64,000 bases of DNA from Doryteuthis pealeii (GCA_023376005.1 CM042145.1:20837677-20901676); one strand, 5' to 3'. Shown: positions 1 to 9,936, counted from the stretch's first letter. The notes: generated by a model not told the origin, from the sequence alone. Numbers and translations are program-made.

Positions 1-175
1 TCTCCTTTAAGTAACCCAATGCTTTATAAGAATGGGAGCTGATACCTCCTCAAATTCTTATACTATCAAGACAGCTAAGAGAATAGAAAATAGCAACATA
101 GGACTGCAGGGAACCTTGGATAATGACCAGACAGCAAGAGCTATCCTCCTGGTGGCCTTATTATGGAGGTGGGTG

Positions 176-673
176 GGTTAAACCTCTGCAGAGATGCAGT
201 TGGCATATTCTACAGCCCTAACTGACAAGAGACACCTGTTGGCCATGGGTGGTGACCAGTGATGCTTAAGGATGGAATCCTAGTGATTGAGCAGTCCATG
301 ACATGTAACATTCTACTTTGGCCCTTGTATAGGCCAAACGGGCATTCAGTGAAGCCTTCCACTGATCATGTTAAGCCTTAGCACCTATATGATTGTCCCA
401 ACCCTATTGCCCTTATGGCAATCCCCCAACCCTTTTTATCATATGAGCTAGAAGAATGGTGAAGTCCCAATTTTAGAGCTCTGGTGAGTGTGGATTACCC
501 TTTCATTACCATTACTCCCAGATCCACCTTGACTGGAGTGGTAGTACCTGTTAGGGTCCCTTCTATGTGTTAAATAGAAAAAAATGAATCTAAAAAAAAT
601 GTTTAAAAAAAGATTGAGTTTGAAAAATAAATTTTGAATACCCATCAAGAATGAATAAAGCAAAATAAAATAA
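176..673 (+). repeat. Family C retroposon, body
   Basis: This is a degenerate copy of the longest dispersed family in the window, read 5' to 3' on the plus strand. It aligns by eye with the copies at 21985, 60165 and (minus) 12625. Shared landmarks in order are CTCTGCAGAG, GATGCTTAAGGATGGA, GCAGTCCATGACATG, CACCTATATGATTG, TTTTTATCATATG, GTAGTACCTGTTAGGGTCCC and a T/A-rich stretch before the tail. No reading frame is conserved between copies, so it is probably non-autonomous. Its tail is amplified and listed separately. Confidence 0.8.
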
Positions 674-825
674 GCCAGTAAGGGTTGACATGCCGCATAA
701 AACAAGCCAATAAGGGTTGACGTGCCGCATAAACAAGCCAATAAGGGTTGACGTGCCGCATAAAACAAGCCAGTAAGGGTTGACGTGCCGCATAAAACAA
801 GCCAGTAAGGGTTGACATGCCGTAA
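674..825 (+). repeat. Five-copy tandem array of the family C 3' tail (31-32 bp unit)
   Basis: Units begin near 674, 706, 737, 769 and 801. Each holds GCC(A)A/GTAAGGGTTGAC, then GTGCCGCATAAA and ACAA. The core is recognisably the single-copy 3' tail of other family C copies, TTGATATGCCGTAAAAC. The array therefore looks like an amplified retroposon tail rather than an independent minisatellite. Confidence 0.85.
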
Positions 826-1086
826 TCAACCAACTAAACAGAATGTACTGTATATGCATGGATGCTTAGAAAACAAAGAGATATTTCTTTGTTCGAGATT
901 CTTTGGTCGAGATTCTTAGACGAGTGATTAGTCTGCTGAGACGGAATAAAACAAATGATTATGATGAATGGATTATCTGATGATAAATATGAACTTGTTC
1001 CGCCATTGACAAATGCTCTCTTATGTGTCACGTGTTTAGGATAATCTCAATTAATCCGGACCCATTATTATGAGATATTACATTAA

Positions 1087-1239
1087 TATATAAATGTAAT
1101 TATTACAGCAATTTGCTCTGAAGTGATCCATCATCTTTGAAATGTGTAAATAATTCCTGGCTATAGTATACTTACAATACTTTTAGCCAAGCAAACATGT
1201 TTTGATGTCAACGATAAAGCAATATTTATTTTATATATA
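1087..1239. repeat. Direct repeat, left copy, beside Helitron-like element
   Basis: About 145 bp from TAAATGTAATTATTACAGCA to the run before CTAG is repeated at about 1893-2039 with only scattered differences. The two copies bracket the Helitron-like element at 1240-1886. Confidence 0.85.
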
Positions 1240-1886
1240 CTAGCAAATAGATGCACCCTCCGTAGGGTGCAAGTATTTAAGTTTTAATGTAATAAAATAT
1301 CATATTAAATTAGAAAGGTTAATGAAACTAAATAAGAATGCAGATAAAAGGATTTGAAACAGAGAAGGGGATAATTGAAAATAGAACATGAAATAAAGAC
1401 GGGGGTGATGGAAGAGTAAGTTTAACTGAAACTTACTCTTCCATCACTCCCGTTTTTATTGCTAAATTTTCCTAATTTAACTATTTAGTTAGGAAGTAAG
1501 GAATAAAATTACAGTTATTTCTTTTTGTTAATGGATTTTTTTTAAAGATTTATCCCTGAAACTTTTGCTCATATTTATTATGATAAAACCAAACAATTAG
1601 AAATCAATAATACCAAATACATATTTATTAAAATCAAATTTTAAAGATCATTATGCAAATTAGCCTTCCCTTTCACATTGTAAACTGCTATTTTGTTGTA
1701 ATACAATTGCATGTTATTAGTATGTAGATATGGCTAACAGTATTAATAGTGTAAAACAATTTTATTAATAATTTGGGTTTAAATAGAAATAAAATCATGG
1801 AGTATGTGACGTAAATAACTAAGGGAATTGTGACTTGGGTACTGATATAGTTTCGGTTACAAACACACAATCTCCATTATAATAAG
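1240..1886 (-). mobile_element. Non-autonomous Helitron-like element (family F)
   Basis: On the minus strand the right end reads as an 18-nt hairpin (GCACCCT, loop ACGG, AGGGTGC; plus-strand 1253-1270), a 9-nt spacer ATCTATTTG, then CTAG (1240-1243) followed by T. That is the classical Helitron 3' terminus: hairpin, short spacer, CTRR. The other end (TTATTATAATGGAGATTG on the minus strand, about 1865-1886) recurs at 43024, 54345 and 55300. No Rep/helicase coding sequence is present. A strong internal palindrome lies at 1398-1460. The 5' TC boundary is uncertain. Confidence 0.6.
1398..1460. repeat. Perfect-looking palindrome inside the Helitron-like element
   Basis: Arms of about 29 nt beginning ACGGG(G)GTGATGGAAGAG and ending CTTCCATCACTCCCGT flank a 5-nt loop. 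This is a strong hairpin in the element interior, distinct from its terminal hairpin. Confidence 0.8.
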
Positions 1887-1892
1887 ATGTAT

Positions 1893-2033
1893 AAATAAAT
1901 GTAATTATTACAGCAATTTGCTCTGAAGTAATCCATCATCTTTGAAATGTGTAAATAATTCCTGGCTATAGTGTACTTACAATACTTTTGGCTCAGCAAA
2001 CAAGTTTAATGTCAATGATAAAGCAATATTTAT
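1893..2033. repeat. Direct repeat, right copy
   Basis: Partner of 1087-1239, with the same order of landmarks (TTGCTCTGAAGT, CATCATCTTTGAAATGTG, CCTGGCTATAGT). It runs into the (TA)n array. Confidence 0.85.

Positions 2034-2098
<65 letters not shown>
2034..2098. repeat. (TA)n microsatellite
   Basis: Nearly pure TA dinucleotide repeat immediately before the family I sequence. Confidence 0.95.
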
Positions 2099-2103
<5 letters not shown>

Positions 2104-2275
2104 TTTATTTTATTTTACTGAGATGTGTTTCGGCCAGGAGTTTATCTATGTATACATGTATTCTATCTATTATTATTTTGAATACAAAATAAAATAAAAT
2201 AACAATAATAGAAAAAACTACAGAAATGTTTAGTATACAAAGAAATAGCGGCCTTCGTCAGAGTAAATTCTTATT
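2099..2275 (-). mobile_element. Family I Penelope-like fragment with hammerhead-like parts
   Basis: Homologous by eye to 14140-14310 (shared TGTGTTTCGGCCAGGAG-like, ATTTATTATTATT-like and CAAAGAAA blocks). On the minus strand it carries CTGACGA at 2255-2261, one extra A, GGCC, a loop of roughly 115 nt, then a complementary GGCC and GAAAC at 2126-2134. It belongs to the hammerhead-like group with one extra nucleotide. No coding capacity is visible. Confidence 0.45.
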
Positions 2276-2416
2276 GTTTTAAATGAAATCGGTTGAAATA
2301 CGGAGAATTTCCGAGATGTTCGAAAAATAACTTTTTTGAAATCGCATGAAGAAAGTGTTCTAAACGCGATGGAGAAAACGGTTATGATGACGTCATTGTC
2401 ACACACATATATATAT

Positions 2417-2590
2417 ATGTGAAAATAAAATGGAAAATAATCCGACAGTGTGAATATGATAACATGAAAAAAAACAAAGAATGTTTACAACTGCATGGGC
2501 TCATCAGGAGAGAGTGTGCAAACCGTTTCGGGGCCTATCTCTCGACGGTTTAAAAAGCAACACCGGCCCATCCTCACTATATATATACAT
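2417..2590. repeat. (TA)n-adjacent fold-back fragment with TCCGACAG terminal block
   Basis: After a short TA tract comes GTGAAAATAAAATGGAAAAT and TCCGACAG, the same terminal block seen at 14563 and (reverse) 15865 and 45950. The minus strand contains CTGATGA directly followed by GCCC (about 2487-2497) and CCCCGAAAC (about 2520-2528), in circularly permuted order. Function cannot be assigned. Confidence 0.4.
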
Positions 2591-2913
2591 ACATACATAC
2601 ATACATATTTACATTTACTAAATCATGAATGTTAATATGCATACAGACGTTCACAAAAAAGTGGAACACATCTATCTAAATAAATATTGATATGGGGTTT
2701 TTCTGTTGTGATTAGGACATTTGTGTATGTCTTACTGGCAACACTGGCTGATGTTCAAACCCTGATAAGAAGCCGGGAGTTTGATGTCTGACGTTTGAAG
2801 CAGATGGACATCTTCACTCGTGGAAGGTTGACCTTTCCCAATTTTCCTATCACTCTCCCAATCTCAGCATCCATTTGGTCTCGTGCAATATAAGTTTACT
2901 ATCTATCAATAAG
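2591..2913. other. Unassigned intergenic sequence
   Basis: A short CATA repeat, then about 280 bp of moderately complex sequence that I cannot match to any other part of the window. No credible frame. Confidence 0.5.
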
Positions 2914-3033
2914 TAAAGTGATGTCGTCGGGGTGGCCTAAAGTCTGTATCAGCTGAACAGCGAGGGAGTCTATCCCCTTTTCACTAGCGCTATACTAGGG
3001 AGATTGTTTTTGGCATCTGAGGTGGAGCACAAG
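2914..3033 (-). mobile_element. Family A tRNA-derived SINE, 3' part
   Basis: The reverse complement of the SINE 3' end is visible (AAGTAAAGTGATGTCGTCGG, then CCCCTTTTCACTAGCGCTA). The copy breaks at CTGAGGTGGAGCAC and lacks the tRNA-like head. Confidence 0.85.
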
Positions 3034-3400
3034 CTAGGTTAGCAGATCCTTACTAGTGAGTTTGATTTTCATTGGGTGCCCCATACTTCTGGCCTTGTAC
3101 CACAAATAGTCTAAGTAAGTAAAACGTAAAGTAGGCAGTGTGGAATGTTGTCGGTATCAGCCAGACAGTGAAGGAGCCTATCTCCTTTTCCCTAGAGTTA
3201 GACCATGGAGATTGTTTTTGCATCTGAGGTGGAGTGCCACACCTACCATCAGTTCCTCACTTTACTGCACAGATCCTAGCTGTGCTACTCATGTGTTGAG
3301 TTGGCAAGGGCCAGTATTGAACCTGGAACCTTGTGGATCCTTGGCAGATGCTCTACCAACTGTGAGGGGGGGGTCTATCCCCTTTTCACTAGCACTAGAC
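3034..3400 (-). mobile_element. Family A SINE within a duplicated block
   Basis: A nearly full family A copy (3125-3366) reads on the minus strand from the tRNA head near 3366 to the GACGACTTTACT-type end. The preceding 90 bp (AAGCTAGGTTAGCAGATCC ...) are repeated almost exactly at 4081-4170 with the same following SINE. The unit is therefore a duplicated segment, not an independent insertion. Confidence 0.85.
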
Positions 3401-3520
3401 AAGGGAGATGCATGTTTTATGGACGATTTGTGCTATTTTATCTGATTCTGTGTCTAACCACAAGTAAAGATATAAGAAGCTGCATGTATCTATAAACCGA
3501 GATGGTTTTACTATCTATCA
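3400..3520. repeat. SINE-adjacent duplicated block
   Basis: Sequence containing AGGGAGATGCATGTTTTATG and GCTGCATGTATCTA recurs at 3895-4010. It is part of the nested duplications spanning 2.9-4.4 kb. Confidence 0.8.
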
Positions 3521-3544
3521 ATTTACTAAGTTTACTATCTATCA

Positions 3545-3800
3545 ATAAGTAAAGTGATGTCGTTGGGGTGGCCTAAAGTCTGTATCAGCTGGACAGCGAG
3601 GGAGCCTATCTCCTTTTCCCTAGAGTTAGATCATGGAGATTGTTTTTGCATCTGAGGCGGAGCACCACACCTACCGTCAGCTTCCCACTTTACTGCACAG
3701 ATCCTAGATGTGCTACTCATGTGTTGAGTTGGCAAGGGCCGGTATTGAACCTGGAACCTTGTGGTTCCTTGGCAGATGCTCTACCAACTGTGAGGGGGGG
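3545..3800 (-). mobile_element. Family A SINE
   Basis: Near-complete minus-strand copy. The 3' end is at AAGTAAAGTGATGTCGTTGG, and the head region near 3720-3795 carries box B (reverse complement of GTATTGAACCTGGAACC). It runs into GTGAGGGGGGG as the 3366 copy does. Confidence 0.85.
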
Positions 3801-4052
3801 GTCTATCCCCTTTTCACTAGCTTCTGAGAAAAGCATGGTTAGATTTCTAATAGTAGTAAAGTTGACAGTGAGGGGGTCTATCCCTTTTCACTAGCACTAG
3901 ACAAGGGAGATGCATGTTTTATGGACGATTTGTGCTATTTATCTGATTCTGTGTCCAAACACAAGTGAAGATCTAAGAAGCTGCATGTATCTACAAACCA
4001 AGATGCTGGTCTACAATTGTGCTAAATCTTAGTTAAGTTTAATTTTTTGTTA

Positions 4053-4135
4053 AGGGTGCCTCACATGGTGTAATGGTTATCAAGCTAGGTTAGCAGATCC
4101 TTACTAGTGAGTTTGATTTTCATTGGGTGCCCCAT
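4053..4135 (+). repeat. tRNA-like SINE head fragment
   Basis: TGGTGTAATGGTTATCAAGC resembles an A box and GAGTTTGATTTTCATTGGG a weak B box. The part from AAGCTAGG onward is shared with 3034-3120. It has no acceptor-stem complementarity and is not a tRNA gene. Confidence 0.5.
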
Positions 4136-4159
4136 ACTTCTGGCTTTGTACCACAAATA

Positions 4160-4427
4160 GTCTAAGTAAGTAAAAAGTAAAGTAGGCAGAGTGGAATGTT
4201 GTCGGTATCAGCCAGACAGTGAAGGAGCCTATTTCCTTTTCCCTAGAGTTAGACCATGGAGATTGTTTTTGCATCTGAGGTGGAGTGCCACACCTACCAT
4301 CAGCTTCCCACTTTACTGCACAGATCCTAACTCTGCTACTCATGTGTTGAGTTGGCAAGGGCTGGTATTGAACCTGGAACCTTGTGGTTCCTTGGCAGAT
4401 GCTCTACCAACTGAGCTAAACCAGCCC
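4160..4427 (-). mobile_element. Family A SINE with intact tRNA-like head
   Basis: Minus-strand copy ending at the reverse complement of GGGCTGGTTTAGCTCAG. Both internal promoter boxes can be read. It is the third and most complete copy in this duplicated cluster. Confidence 0.9.
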
Positions 4428-4550
4428 TTAACAATAATCAGCAAGAAGTCCGGTTTCTAAGTATTTTTTTTTTTTTTTTCAGGCTGAAGATATAAAATAA
4501 TTTTAACATAGTGTTATTACTTAGTTAGGACTAACAATTTGAACAAAAAA

Positions 4551-5115
4551 TGGGTACTATTCACAAAATTGCGTCCCTGCCTCCTGCCTTAAAAAACGCT
4601 AGGTGGTGATAGCTGAAAAAACAACCCGCTCTACGAATGAAGTGCCTACGAAAAAAAAAACAACAGTGCTTAAGGCGTTTTTCCCGAAAATTAATGCGAT
4701 ATTTTACCCCCTCCAGTCTTTTTTTCGACAAGTAAATGTAAATATTTTAACCCTCCCCCTCTTTAAATATTTTAGGGGGGGGGGGGCTAAATATTTACAT
4801 TTACTTGTCGATAAAAATATGGCTTACTTTTAACGCCTTTAAACCACTAAAAAAAAAATGATTTGTCGATAAAAACGCCTTCAATCCGATAAAAAAATCT
4901 AAATATTTAGATATTCTTTTATATTTTAATAAAAAAAAAATGTCAGATCATTTTTAATTAAAGAAAAAAATCTTTTATTTTATTATTGTATTATTGTACA
5001 ATAAGCACCACTTCAGCTAGGGACTTAATTCATAGAACGGGTTGTTTTTTCAGCTATCACTGCCTAGCGTTTTTTAAGGCAGGAGGCTGGGACGCAATTC
5101 TGCGAATATCACCCA
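4551..5115. mobile_element. Fold-back MITE with terminal inverted repeats of about 95 bp
   Basis: The ends are TGGGTACTATTCAC and its near-complement GAATATCACCCA. Inside these, TTGCGTCCC, CTGCCTTAAAAAACGCTA and AGCTGAAAAAACAACCCG are mirrored at 5023-5100. A second inverted pair (TCGACAAGTAAATGTAAATA at 4726 and its complement near 4790-4812) lies inside. No transposase. A clear target-site duplication is not readable because both flanks are A-rich. Confidence 0.85.
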
Positions 5116-5131
5116 AAAATGTTTAAATTTG

Positions 5132-5213
5132 GTTGGCGTGGGCTGGTATTGAACCTAGAACCTTGTTGTTCTGAGGCGGATGCTCTACTGACTGAGCTAA
5201 ACTGACCCTTATG
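5132..5213 (-). mobile_element. Family A SINE, isolated tRNA-like head
   Basis: Only the head is present, from box B (GGTTCTAGGTTCAATACC on the minus strand) through AGTTTAGCTCAGTCAGTAG. The acceptor-stem halves do not pair, so this is a SINE fragment rather than a tRNA gene. Confidence 0.75.
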
Positions 5214-5804
5214 AAAATATAAGGATTGATTAATTTTTTTTCCCAGTCTTTTTATTAAAATCTATTGTAGAATAGGAATGTAACATGAAACAAAAAAGAA
5301 AAATGTCTTTTTTTTTTTTTTTTTTTTTTTTAATGTTGTATCTCATAAAAAAAGTTTTTATAAAAAGAGAATTATTACTTTTTTTGTTGTTGTTGTGAGA
5401 GCAATCAGAAAATGCGAAAGAATTATGACTGATAATCCAAAATGGTCGTAGTACAAAAAAAAAAAAAAAGACTAAAAATATTGCAAGTTGAATAATATTG
5501 GTTCTTTGTTAATAAAGGGTTTCTGGCCATCCATAAGTGTCAAAATTGTTTGGTTGGCAAGGAATTAAGATGCATACGGGTTTTTTTAAGCCTATAATTG
5601 TTATAATTTGGAGTTGTGCCTATTCTTTTTGTTGGCTGTAAATAGTAATTATATAAAACTGGCTCCCAACATATTTCTTCTTGATAATCAATCTTCTAGA
5701 ATCTAAAACAAATAATAATAACAATGGTTAACCAGAAAAGACAATTCAGTGGATATTCATTGAAGTGTCTTGAGTTCATTAGAATGAATGGATATCTAAT
5801 CTAA
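5214..5804. other. AT-rich intergenic sequence
   Basis: Long T and A runs (5308-5331, 5454-5469) and low-complexity sequence. No gene, repeat family or RNA could be recognised. Confidence 0.5.
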
Positions 5805-6265
5805 TCTCTTTATATCTCTATCTATCTCTCTATATCTCTTTCTATATATCTCTATCTAGCCCTATATCTCTATCTCTATATCTCTATATCTCTATCTATC
5901 TCTATATCTCTATCTATCCCTATATCTCTATCTCTATATCTATATCTATCTCTCTATCTCTCTATCTCTATCTACCTCTATCTACCTCTATCTCTATATC
6001 TCTATATCTCTATCTATCTCTATATCTCTATCTACCTCTATATCTCTATCTATCTCTCTATCTCTATATCTCTATCTACCTCTATATCTCTATCTACCTC
6101 TATATCTCTATCTATCTCTATCTATCTCTATATCTCTCTATCTATCCCTATATCTATCTCTATATCCCTATATCTATCCCTATATCTCTATATCTATCTC
6201 TATATCTCTATCTATCCCTATATCTATCTCTCTCTATCTATCTCTATATCTCTATATCTATCTCT
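5805..6265. repeat. Interrupted TATC/TATCTC microsatellite, about 460 bp
   Basis: A continuous mixture of CTAT, CTCTATAT and CTATCTAC units. It codes for nothing plausible on either strand. Confidence 0.95.
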
Positions 6266-6289
6266 AATAAATAAAATTCATTTAAAATT

Positions 6290-7140
6290 ATAACTTCAAT
6301 ATATATATATATTTTTTTTTGAGTAGCAAAGGATGTTGCTTGTTTTCCTTGATGTTGTTGAGAAAGTCAAGAATAATATTTGTGAAAGGAGCAAAGGTTT
6401 TTTTAGCGTTGAATAGAGTCGTAGTCTGATTGATCTAAAGATAAAGAAAAGATAAGAGATGGAGACTAGAGATATGAATAATTAAATATAGATAGATAAT
6501 AGACTGAGATAAATACATACATATGAATAGACGTGAATATATAAAAATGTGTAGTGGAGATTGAACTCGCAGCCTACTCGTCATGAGGAATGGCTCATAG
6601 GCAGACTACTCTCACCCCTGTTGAATATGCAAATTCCGCATGGGTCAGGCAGCGTGTGATTAGCCTGGATGTAAGATCGTGAGGAGGGCATTTACTTATT
6701 ATTTAAGTCCTACCTTCACACACAACAGGGAGTCGTGTTTTGATCTAAAGTGAAGTGAGACGTATGTTTTAAGCGAGTGAACTTTCGACGGATTGAGCAA
6801 GGACTACTGTGAGTGTTGCTGGCAAATTTTTTGCTCTCTTTATGAACTTTTCATTGGGGTTAGTCGCTACTCAATCACTGCACAGGTCAAGCAAATCCCA
6901 AACCAGTTGAGACTTTTAAGTAACCGAAAGTTTTTCACTAGAGTGTCTGGTTGTATTTCTTCCTTTAATGGCATAACAACCTGTGATAGAAGTGACAGTG
7001 ACTTACTGGGAGCTAAATGTGTTTGCTGTCTCGCGTGTCAATCTACTCTCTGAGAGCCGTTCGCCAAACTGCCATTTTTATTCTGCAGACTTATTTGCAT
7101 GAGATGGCAGTGACACATTTAAAAAAAAACAGGCGAGTGG
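6290..7140. other. Comparatively complex, apparently single-copy stretch
   Basis: This is one of the few stretches without recognisable repeats. A minus-strand GAGTTCAATCTCC at about 6560-6572 resembles a box B. The frame at 6793-7053 (86 codons) has no recognisable domain, so I do not call a gene. If a host exon or UTR exists in the window, this is a likely place, but nothing in the sequence shows it. Confidence 0.35.
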
Positions 7141-7170
7141 ACATGGTGGGGGACAGTTCTCCTAATGTTT

Positions 7171-7500
7171 GGTTGGCTGGTTGGATTTTACGGCATATCA
7201 ACCATTGGTTTATTTAATACTGAAGATGTTTGTTTTATTCATTTTTTTTGTTGGGTATTCAAAAAAATTTTTGTAAACACATTTTAAAAAATCTATTTGA
7301 CACAAAGACAGGATCCTTACATCTCATCTATTCAACCCATAGATGAGACCCTAACAGGTAATACCAGTCAGGATCAAGGTGGACCTGGGAATAATGGCAA
7401 TGAAGGGGTACTACAATCCCCCCTGAGCCCCAGAAGTGGAATCTTACTATTAGATGTAGTTTAACATCATACCCAGCACACTAAATGTCTGGGAGTATGT
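7171..7500 (-). mobile_element. Family C retroposon, 3' half
   Basis: Read from the plus strand it begins with the complement of the tail (GGATTTTACGGCATATCAACC), then TTGTTGGGTATTC, CCCATAGATGAGACCCTAAC and GGTGGACCTGGGAATAATGG. It stops after CATCATACCCAGCACAC. Confidence 0.85.
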
Positions 7501-7620
7501 GAACTAGTACAAAAAATTTAATATAATTACCAAAACTTTTCTTGTTCCCCAATGATACTTGCATTGGAAAAATAAGATCTAAAATTTTGGCTTTGGTTTA
7601 CCCTTAGTGCTCTTTTAACC

Positions 7621-8088
7621 GGGTTTGGTTTAGTTTGTTTTATGGCATACCAACCTCAGTGGTCATTTAATGCCGAAAAAGTTTTGAGATTAATTAATTC
7701 TTAATGGATACTAAATTTTTTTTTTTATAAATACATTTTTCTATTTAACCCATAGATGGGACCCTAACAGATACTACCACTCCGGGTCAGAGTGGACCAG
7801 GGAGCAATGGTGATGAAGCGGTGCTCCACATTCTCCAGAACTGGAACCTCACCATCAGATAGAGTTTAACGTCATTCCCAGGACATGTAGACCCTCAGCC
7901 ACCGCCTTCTAGCACCCATATGATAAAAAGGGTTGGGGCTTGCTATAAAGGCAATAGGGTTGGGGCAATCATATAGGTGTTAGAGCTTGATGTGATCAGC
8001 CGATTGATCAGAGGGGGCTCTCCGCCCGCTCGTCTAGTCTAAGTAAGGGTCTAAGTAGAGTGTTGCAGGTCATGGACTGCTCATCCAC
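7621..8088 (-). mobile_element. Family C retroposon
   Basis: The tail complement GTTTTATGGCATACCAACCT is at the left. ACCACTCCGGGTCAGAGTGG, CACCCATATGATAAAAAGGG, CAATCATATAGGTG and GTTGCAGGTCATGGACTGC follow. It breaks at about 8088, where a second partial copy abuts. Confidence 0.9.
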
Positions 8089-8215
8089 CAGAACTGGAAC
8101 ATCACCATCAGTTTAACGTCATACCTAGGACATGAAGACCCTCAGCCACCACCTTTTAGCACATATATGATAAAATGGCTTTGGGCTTGCCATAAGGGCA
8201 ATAGGGATCCTGCTT
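8089..8215 (-). mobile_element. Family C retroposon, internal fragment
   Basis: Repeats the segment CAGAACTGGAACATCACCATC through GCCATAAGGGCAATAGGG already present in the adjacent copy. This indicates a tandem or nested rearrangement. Confidence 0.85.
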
Positions 8216-8754
8216 GGGATGGAGGGGTTAGGTAGATACATACCTACTGAATTTAGATGAGGAATGCTGACAGACAAATTATTTTTGTGACCAGCTCTTT
8301 TTAAACTTGATTTTCTGTCAAAGCTGCCTTTGTCATATTTGTGTGGGAGGTGCTTGCAGGATCTCTCCATCCCCCCGCCGCCACACACAGCCTGATATGC
8401 CTACTCTTTTTTTTCTTTCTTTCTCTTTTCTCCCTCTTTCTCTCTTGTCACTCCTTTTCTCCCTCCTTCTCTCGTTTGCCTGTTTTGTGCTAATTTTCTG
8501 CGTCTATCCTTTCTGCTTTCTGCATATCTTGGGTTACATTAACTTTGCAGCTTGACTCATTCAGTAAACTTTTGATTTATTCAGGAATTAAGCACCGAGC
8601 ACCAATCCCATTTTGCTCGTTCTTAGTTAATGTCACATCCATATAAATTGGTTTGAAGGGCATTTTCTAGAGTCGGCATTGTCAATAGAGCCGCACTAAA
8701 AACAAAGTTTCAAGAATGTTCTTCCAAACTATTTGCTACAAATCTTTCAAAACT
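8216..8754. other. Unassigned sequence with a pyrimidine-rich tract
   Basis: A C/T-rich tract lies at 8404-8475. The remainder is unrecognised. Short frames here are produced by the tract. Confidence 0.45.
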
Positions 8755-8840
8755 TGGGGGTGGTGGTGGGGGTCTTACCCTTCTGCAAATGTTCAGTCGG
8801 TGCATTCTAAAACCCCAGCTGACAGGGCTATCTCAAAATT
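8755..8840 (-). mobile_element. Family C retroposon, 5' end fragment
   Basis: GGTGGGGGTCTTACCCTTCT and CAGTCGGTGCATTCTAAA match the far (5') end of the copy at 12625-13185. Confidence 0.7.
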
Positions 8841-9157
8841 CATTCCTAGAGGTTGAATCTATAATGGCACTCTTACCACCTTGTCTCAAGAAAAAAATAA
8901 AAGATAAAAATCTGATTATTTCCTATGACTCCAAACTAAAAAAAGGGAAACCACTCTGATTGACTGATAAATTATTTATTTATTTATTGATCTACTAGGA
9001 AAAAAGAAGATGGGTTAGGGTTTAGGGTTAGTTTAATGGGAAAATAATGGGTAGATTAATTAACAGATAAAATTAATTCAAAATTCAATTTTTAGGTTGG
9101 AGTTATAGGAAATAACCAAAAATCATTGATGTAATCATGATAATTCCCATCTATCTA

Positions 9158-9165
<8 letters not shown>
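8841..9165. other. AT-rich sequence sharing a short block with 37.2 kb
   Basis: GGGTTAGTTTAATGGGAAAA (about 9023) is the complement of a block at about 37197-37216. Nothing else is recognised. Confidence 0.5.

Positions 9166-9212
<47 letters not shown>
9146..9212. repeat. (CTAT)n/(TA)n microsatellite
   Basis: CTAT repeats pass into pure TA. It lies about 110 bp left of a family D hairpin. Confidence 0.95.
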
Positions 9213-9216
<4 letters not shown>

Positions 9217-9321
9217 GGTAATTGTGTGTATGTATGTATGTCTGGAGGAAACTACAAAAATAAAACTGTTAATGACAAAGTAAACATAATTCTCTGAATT
9301 TCTGAGATGAGGCTTGATGAT

Positions 9322-9552
9322 TAGTATTATTTGTATTATTCGGACTATTGTCCTCATCTTCATTGTTATCTGTACAACGTTTCGGCCGATGTGCCGTCTG
9401 GCCTTCTTCAGGTATTTCTTGTCGACTCGGGAGATGGTTCCTGAGTCTGACAAGAAATACCTGAAGAAGGCCGGAGGGCACATTGGACGAAACATTGTAC
9501 AGATAACAATGAAGATGAGGATAATAGTCCAAATAATACAAATAATACTAAA
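9322..9552. mobile_element. Family D fold-back element (two hammerhead-like arms)
   Basis: Near-palindrome. The left arm is the complement of the right arm (AATACCTGAAGAAGGCC ... GAAACATTGTACAGATAACA). In the left arm, minus strand 9405-9411, CTGAAGA is followed by one extra A, GGCC, a 12-nt loop, a perfectly complementary GGCC and GAAAC. In the right arm (9461 onward) the second strand is GGAC, one mismatch. Open frames here arise from the palindrome and do not encode a family protein. Confidence 0.8.
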
Positions 9553-9935
9553 GTAAACATATATACACATTCACTATCACCAGATAATGAAGTTTTTATA
9601 TATTCGTGAAGATAATTAAAAAATAGTATCTAAAGAGCTAAATTTAAAATAGAATTTTAAAGAGCTAAATTTAGCCGCGCTAAATTTTACGTCTTATTCC
9701 CAAACTCTCCACCCCTCATTCTTTTTATCAGCCCCCCTATCTTTCTAAGGATTCCCACCTTTTAATGATCTTGACAGAGACAGCCCTTAGGATATTCTGA
9801 CTGCTACGGCTCAGCATGACTTACAAGTGAAATAATAAGCAACTCAAAAATTCTTACTGAGTTTGATGCATATAAATCTATGGTAAACATGTGCTTAGTC
9901 CAGTTGTTGCCATATACCATATAGCCGTTAATTAT
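9553..9935. other. Unassigned AT-rich sequence
   Basis: Contains a short internal repeat (AAAGAGCTAAATTTA twice, about 9631-9671). No gene seen. Confidence 0.5.
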
Positions 9936-9936
9936 A

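Noticed and set aside
3140..4460. Repeated 84- to 101-codon frames with near-identical proteins
   Set aside because: These read through tRNA-derived SINE copies. Their similarity reflects SINE homology, not a gene family.
6793..7217. Candidate host exon (86- and 66-codon frames)
   Set aside because: The two frames overlap in different phases, no domain is recognisable and no splice structure can be argued from the sequence alone.
9169..9570. 133-, 90- and 80-codon frames over a family D hairpin
   Set aside because: Palindromic sequence yields similar frames on both strands. They lack any conserved domain and recur only as broken versions at other D copies.
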